From: JACQWR01 sp964614365
Lineage (GTDB): Bacteria > Desulfobacterota > Syntrophia > Syntrophales > JACQWR01
Assembly (NCBI GenBank): GCA_964614365.1
Contig: CAZTLA010000143.1
Location: 1-8,075, forward strand
DNA length: 8,075 nt
Reading direction: 5' to 3'
Shown: piece after piece, positions 5,832 to 8,075 of the stretch
Layout: each line of letters starts with the position of its first letter
How positions within the stretch are numbered: the stretch's first letter is position 1
Made by a program: the position numbers and the translations under genes
The notes under the pieces: generated by a model
What the model was told of the DNA's origin: nothing
Databases searched by the model: none
The model's input: only the letters and a program-made list of their open reading frames with translations

Positions 5832-6527
5832 ATGAGCCCTTTGAAATTAGCCATCAAAAGACGCACTCGGCGACAGAACTGGATCTGGTGGATATTGCCG
5901 TTTGTGGTGATTGCCGGATGGCGGTATCCCGTGCTCGGCTACTTCATTCCTTTTTGTATGGCGGCAGGTTTGGGCATTGCGGTTTTCCGGGGCCGCTCCT
6001 GGTGCGACTGGCTCTGTCCCCGCGGAAGTTTCTGGGACGCTGCTCTCAGCCGCGTCAGCACGAAAAGAACGATACCTCCCCTTCTCTGGAACAATTCATT
6101 CAGGATTCTCGTGATGGCATTATTAATGCTGGTTCTCTTAACGCAGTTGCCGCGATTTTGGCCGAGCATTGACGGCATGGGTTTGGTTTTTGTGACGATG
6201 CTGACGGTGACCACGGCGGTGGGAATCGTCCTGGGAATGGCCTTTCATCCGCGGAGCTGGTGTGTGATCTGTCCGATCGGCACCATGAGCAGTTGGCTTG
6301 GAAGGAGCAGGTATCCGTTGACGATCGACTCAACATGCAATGAATGCACGAAATGCGACAAAGTGTGTCCGATCCAGATTAAGCGGTGGCAATATCGCCC
6401 AGAGGGGGGTGAAGCAGTGGTGGTCCCGGAATGGGATTGCCTCAAGTGCGGCCTTTGCATCGCGGCGTGTCCGCAGCAGGCCTTGACGCTGAAGAAAGGG
6501 GGAACAACGAATGAAGCAGATTTATGA
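5832..6527 (+). CDS. NapH-like membrane protein with two [4Fe-4S] clusters
   Basis: Integral membrane iron-sulfur protein of 231 residues. After a basic N terminus there are about four membrane segments (about 17-30, 33-52, 88-106, 117-137). Two membrane-edge motifs typical of the NapH/NosR/CcoG-like group follow segments two and four: CDWLCP (Cys58, Cys62) and CVICP (Cys144, Cys147). The C-terminal domain is a two-cluster ferredoxin: Cys169, 172, 175, 179 and Cys203, 206, 209, 213, each in CxxCxxCxxxCP form. Such proteins pass electrons between the quinone pool or a membrane partner and a redox enzyme. No nap, nos or cco gene is nearby, so this is an orphan and its partner is unknown. GAGGAGG at 5821-5827 sets the start. 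It overlaps arsR by 17 bases and is probably controlled by it. Codon choice is less GC-biased than in the left-hand operons. Confidence 0.88.
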   Translation: MSPLKLAIKRRTRRQNWIWWILPFVVIAGWRYPVLGYFIPFCMAAGLGIAVFRGRSWCDWLCPRGSFWDAALSRVSTKRTIPPLLWNNSFRILVMALLMLVLLTQLPRFWPSIDGMGLVFVTMLTVTTAVGIVLGMAFHPRSWCVICPIGTMSSWLGRSRYPLTIDSTCNECTKCDKVCPIQIKRWQYRPEGGEAVVVPEWDCLKCGLCIAACPQQALTLKKGGTTNEADL

Positions 6528-6837
6528 ACTGCATGCCGACATGTGTAAGATATTTTCAAATGCCAAGCGTCTGGAGATTCTGAACATGCTGAAAGACCGG
6601 GAGATGTCCGCCGGTGAATTGAGCGAAGCTATCGGTATCAACAAGGCTAATCTTTCCCAGCACATGAGTGTCCTGAAATCCAAAGGAGTTGTCCTGAGCA
6701 GGAGGGACGGGGTCAATATCTACTATCGGATCTCAAATCCCAAGATTATTCAGGCCTGCAATCTGATGCGGGAGGTGCTCATGGAACAGCTCCAGGAAAA
6801 GGGGAAAATGGTTTCCAGTTTCAAACGCATAAAATGA
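6511..6837 (+). CDS. ArsR/SmtB-family winged-helix transcriptional repressor
   Basis: Small DNA-binding protein of 108 residues. It has the ArsR layout: an N-terminal dimerisation helix (about 5-15), a KRLEILNML helix (19-27), the helix-turn-helix (about 33-57, recognition helix around NKANLSQHMSVLKSKG at 44-59), the beta wing with DGVNIYYRIS (66-75) and a C-terminal dimer helix (about 77-94). The alpha-3 metal motif ELCVCDL of classical ArsR is absent. The only cysteines are Cys12 and Cys83, one in each dimer-interface helix. An aligned position used by SqrR/BigR persulfide sensors is Asn25 here, so the signal is unlikely to be sensed in the standard way. AAGGGGGA at 6496-6503 region precedes the ATG. 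Its start lies inside the NapH-like gene, indicating coupled expression, and it probably represses the shared promoter through the palindromes at 5786-5819. Confidence 0.9.
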   Translation: MKQIYELHADMCKIFSNAKRLEILNMLKDREMSAGELSEAIGINKANLSQHMSVLKSKGVVLSRRDGVNIYYRISNPKIIQACNLMREVLMEQLQEKGKMVSSFKRIK

Positions 6838-6897
6838 ACGTACTATGCAGCAAATAACTTCTTAAGTGTCTCATAGCAGATTGCCAGAGATGAAATT

Positions 6898-6918
6898 CCG
6901 AATCGATGATTCGGTTTT
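6898..6918 (+). terminator. intrinsic terminator of the NapH-like/ArsR operon
   Basis: A perfect 7-base stem CCGAATC/GATTCGG (6898-6904 and 6908-6914) with a three-base loop is followed by TTTT (6915-6918), about 60 bases after the arsR stop. The rest of the 123-base gap to the convergent restriction gene (6838-6897, 6919-6960) shows nothing else recognisable. Confidence 0.6.
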
Positions 6919-6960
6919 CCCTGGTGATGTCGTGTCGATGCCATGTCCAACCGCGCCCTG

Positions 6961-8075
6961 TCATGAAATACCCGCCACGAGCCGCGGCAGGTTCTGTGGA
7001 TCTCGGCAGATCGCAAAAGCCCACGCACCCAAGCGTCCCCAATTGTTCACGGCAGTGACCCAACGACGGGCGGACTGGTATTTGGCGCGATCCTGGTCGT
7101 CTTCCTCGCCTTTCATTTCCAGGATCATGGTCTTGCCATTCTTCATCCGAACGAGATAATCCGGCTCGAAATGGTGCTGAACACCTTCGTATTCATAGGG
7201 GATTAGCACGAAGGGGCGGTCATTCCTCACGTAACAGAATACGTGGTCGGTCTGCTGTTCCAGATAAAACGCGGCGGTCTGTTCCCATGAGCTGTCCAGG
7301 ACAACGGCGTTCACGTGGGAGCGCTGCGTGCTGTGGACATTCCGTTTTGTGGTGAAATCGACGTCGGCGGTTGTGCCGATGGGTTTGTAGCGGTTCAGGA
7401 TCGGTTGCAGCGGCACTTCTCCTTCCTGTTCATTGGGGACAATCGCATCCAGCAGCCGCTCCTTGATCCGTCGCACGTACTTCTCAAGGCCGAGTTCACA
7501 GGGATGCACTCCCCGGAAGTCCACCTTGCCGGCTACGTAGCCGCGAACGATCCTGAGTACCTGCGGGAAAAGGGCATGTCGCGCCAGACCGCGCATCCGG
7601 GCGCTTCCCCGCACAGGCGCCTGCTCCCCCTCGCCCACCAGGGCCGCGACAATCTGCCGGGTGATCTCGAATTCGATCTCCTGCAGGTTGTGCCGGGCAT
7701 AGTATTCGGCGCGGTTGTGTTCCAGGTATGCACCGATGCCTCCTCCGCGCGCGCCGCCTTCGAGATGGTCCGTGATGATCCGCAGGAAAGTGGCGGTGGG
7801 GGTGTTCTCCGGTTCGATGACCAGTCTCTCCAGATTGTGGAAGTCGGCTCTGACCGACGGTTTTTGGAGGGCATAGACATACCCCTCGACATTCGGGAAA
7901 CGCAGTTCAAAAGCGGATCGTTCCTGCAGGGCATAGACGTGGTTGACCGGTCTGTCGGGCGGCGTGCGGGATGGCTTGCCTTTGTAGGGAATTACCGAAA
8001 AGGGGATGCCGTAGACATCCACGTATTCTTCCGGGAGAAGCTCCGTTTCCGTATCCGGCGTATAGTTCATCCGCC
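6961..8075 (-). CDS. type III-like restriction endonuclease R subunit, C-terminal part (5' end cut by window edge)
   Basis: The last 371 or so residues of a large restriction enzyme that would couple a superfamily 2 helicase (off the right edge) to a nuclease. Numbering from the in-frame Met at 8070: the segment EYVDVYGIPFSVIP (15-28) is an interior region in relatives, and the frame stays open to the edge, so 8070 is not taken as the true start; GGCGG directly abuts that ATG. The C-terminal nuclease has Glu263 (DSSWEQTAAFYLE), PD at 303-304 (FEPDYLV) and ExK at 318-320 (LEMKG), a PD-(D/E)XK site, followed by RRWVTAVNNWG (335-345). This matches what I recall of the BPTD_3080-type family of type III-like enzymes. 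A methyltransferase partner would be expected beyond the right edge. It acts on foreign DNA in the cytoplasm. The family call is from memory of motifs. Confidence 0.78.
   Translation of the reverse strand, partial: RMNYTPDTETELLPEEYVDVYGIPFSVIPYKGKPSRTPPDRPVNHVYALQERSAFELRFPNVEGYVYALQKPSVRADFHNLERLVIEPENTPTATFLRIITDHLEGGARGGGIGAYLEHNRAEYYARHNLQEIEFEITRQIVAALVGEGEQAPVRGSARMRGLARHALFPQVLRIVRGYVAGKVDFRGVHPCELGLEKYVRRIKERLLDAIVPNEQEGEVPLQPILNRYKPIGTTADVDFTTKRNVHSTQRSHVNAVVLDSSWEQTAAFYLEQQTDHVFCYVRNDRPFVLIPYEYEGVQHHFEPDYLVRMKNGKTMILEMKGEEDDQDRAKYQSARRWVTAVNNWGRLGAWAFAICRDPQNLPRLVAGIS

Noticed and set aside
7860..7945. Repeated 'GGGCATAGAC' segments in the restriction gene (two VYALQ copies in the protein)
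   Set aside because: Short, within one coding frame, and spaced as two similar beta strands would be; no sign of a mobile or recombinational repeat.
8068..8070. ATG at 8070 as the true start of the restriction protein
   Set aside because: The following residues correspond to an interior part of the family, the frame stays open to the window edge, and GGCGG touches the ATG without proper spacing.

Overview
The window looks like a piece of a Gram-negative, probably anaerobic, GC-rich bacterial chromosome. A Desulfobacterota ('deltaproteobacterial', Syntrophales- or Geobacter-like) origin fits best. The evidence is a flavoredoxin-type FMN protein, a type I-beta DAHP synthase with a ferredoxin-like N-terminal domain, a CHASE2-adenylate cyclase, TTGACA-type promoters and an outer-membrane-type lipoprotein M48 peptidase. 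This placement is inferred from gene content, not proven.

Layout. (1) Minus strand, 1-547: the N-terminal 182 residues of DAHP synthase (shikimate pathway), running off the left edge, with a good promoter of its own. (2) Plus strand, 722-4253: a tightly coupled three-gene operon encoding a secreted SH3-domain protein, an M48 metallopeptidase lipoprotein and a CHASE2-class III nucleotide cyclase. Both junctions are 4-base ATGA overlaps. It looks like an envelope-facing sensing module whose cytoplasmic output is cAMP. (3) Minus strand, 4262-5665: a LysE-type exporter and a flavoredoxin-like flavin reductase, separated by a 150-base gap that carries a 76-base palindromic, purine/pyrimidine-biased repeat element. 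(4) Plus strand, 5763-6918: an AT-rich promoter with stacked palindromes, a NapH-like membrane protein with two [4Fe-4S] clusters, an overlapping ArsR-family repressor gene and an intrinsic terminator. This is a self-contained, probably autoregulated unit. (5) Minus strand, 6961-8075: the C-terminal third or so of a type III-like restriction endonuclease R subunit with its PD-(D/E)XK nuclease motif; the helicase part lies beyond the right edge.

How the genes relate. The aro gene and the SH3/M48/cyclase operon are divergently transcribed from a 174-base control region with direct and inverted repeats. The flavoredoxin gene and the NapH-like/ArsR operon are likewise divergent. The NapH-like/ArsR unit and the restriction gene read with less GC-biased, more mixed codon choice or accessory character than the operons to the left, so the right-hand part may be an accessory region. 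The most interesting candidate for a little-described system is the ArsR-controlled NapH-like iron-sulfur membrane protein: its repressor lacks the usual metal-site motifs, and a perfect palindrome sits on its promoter -10 element.
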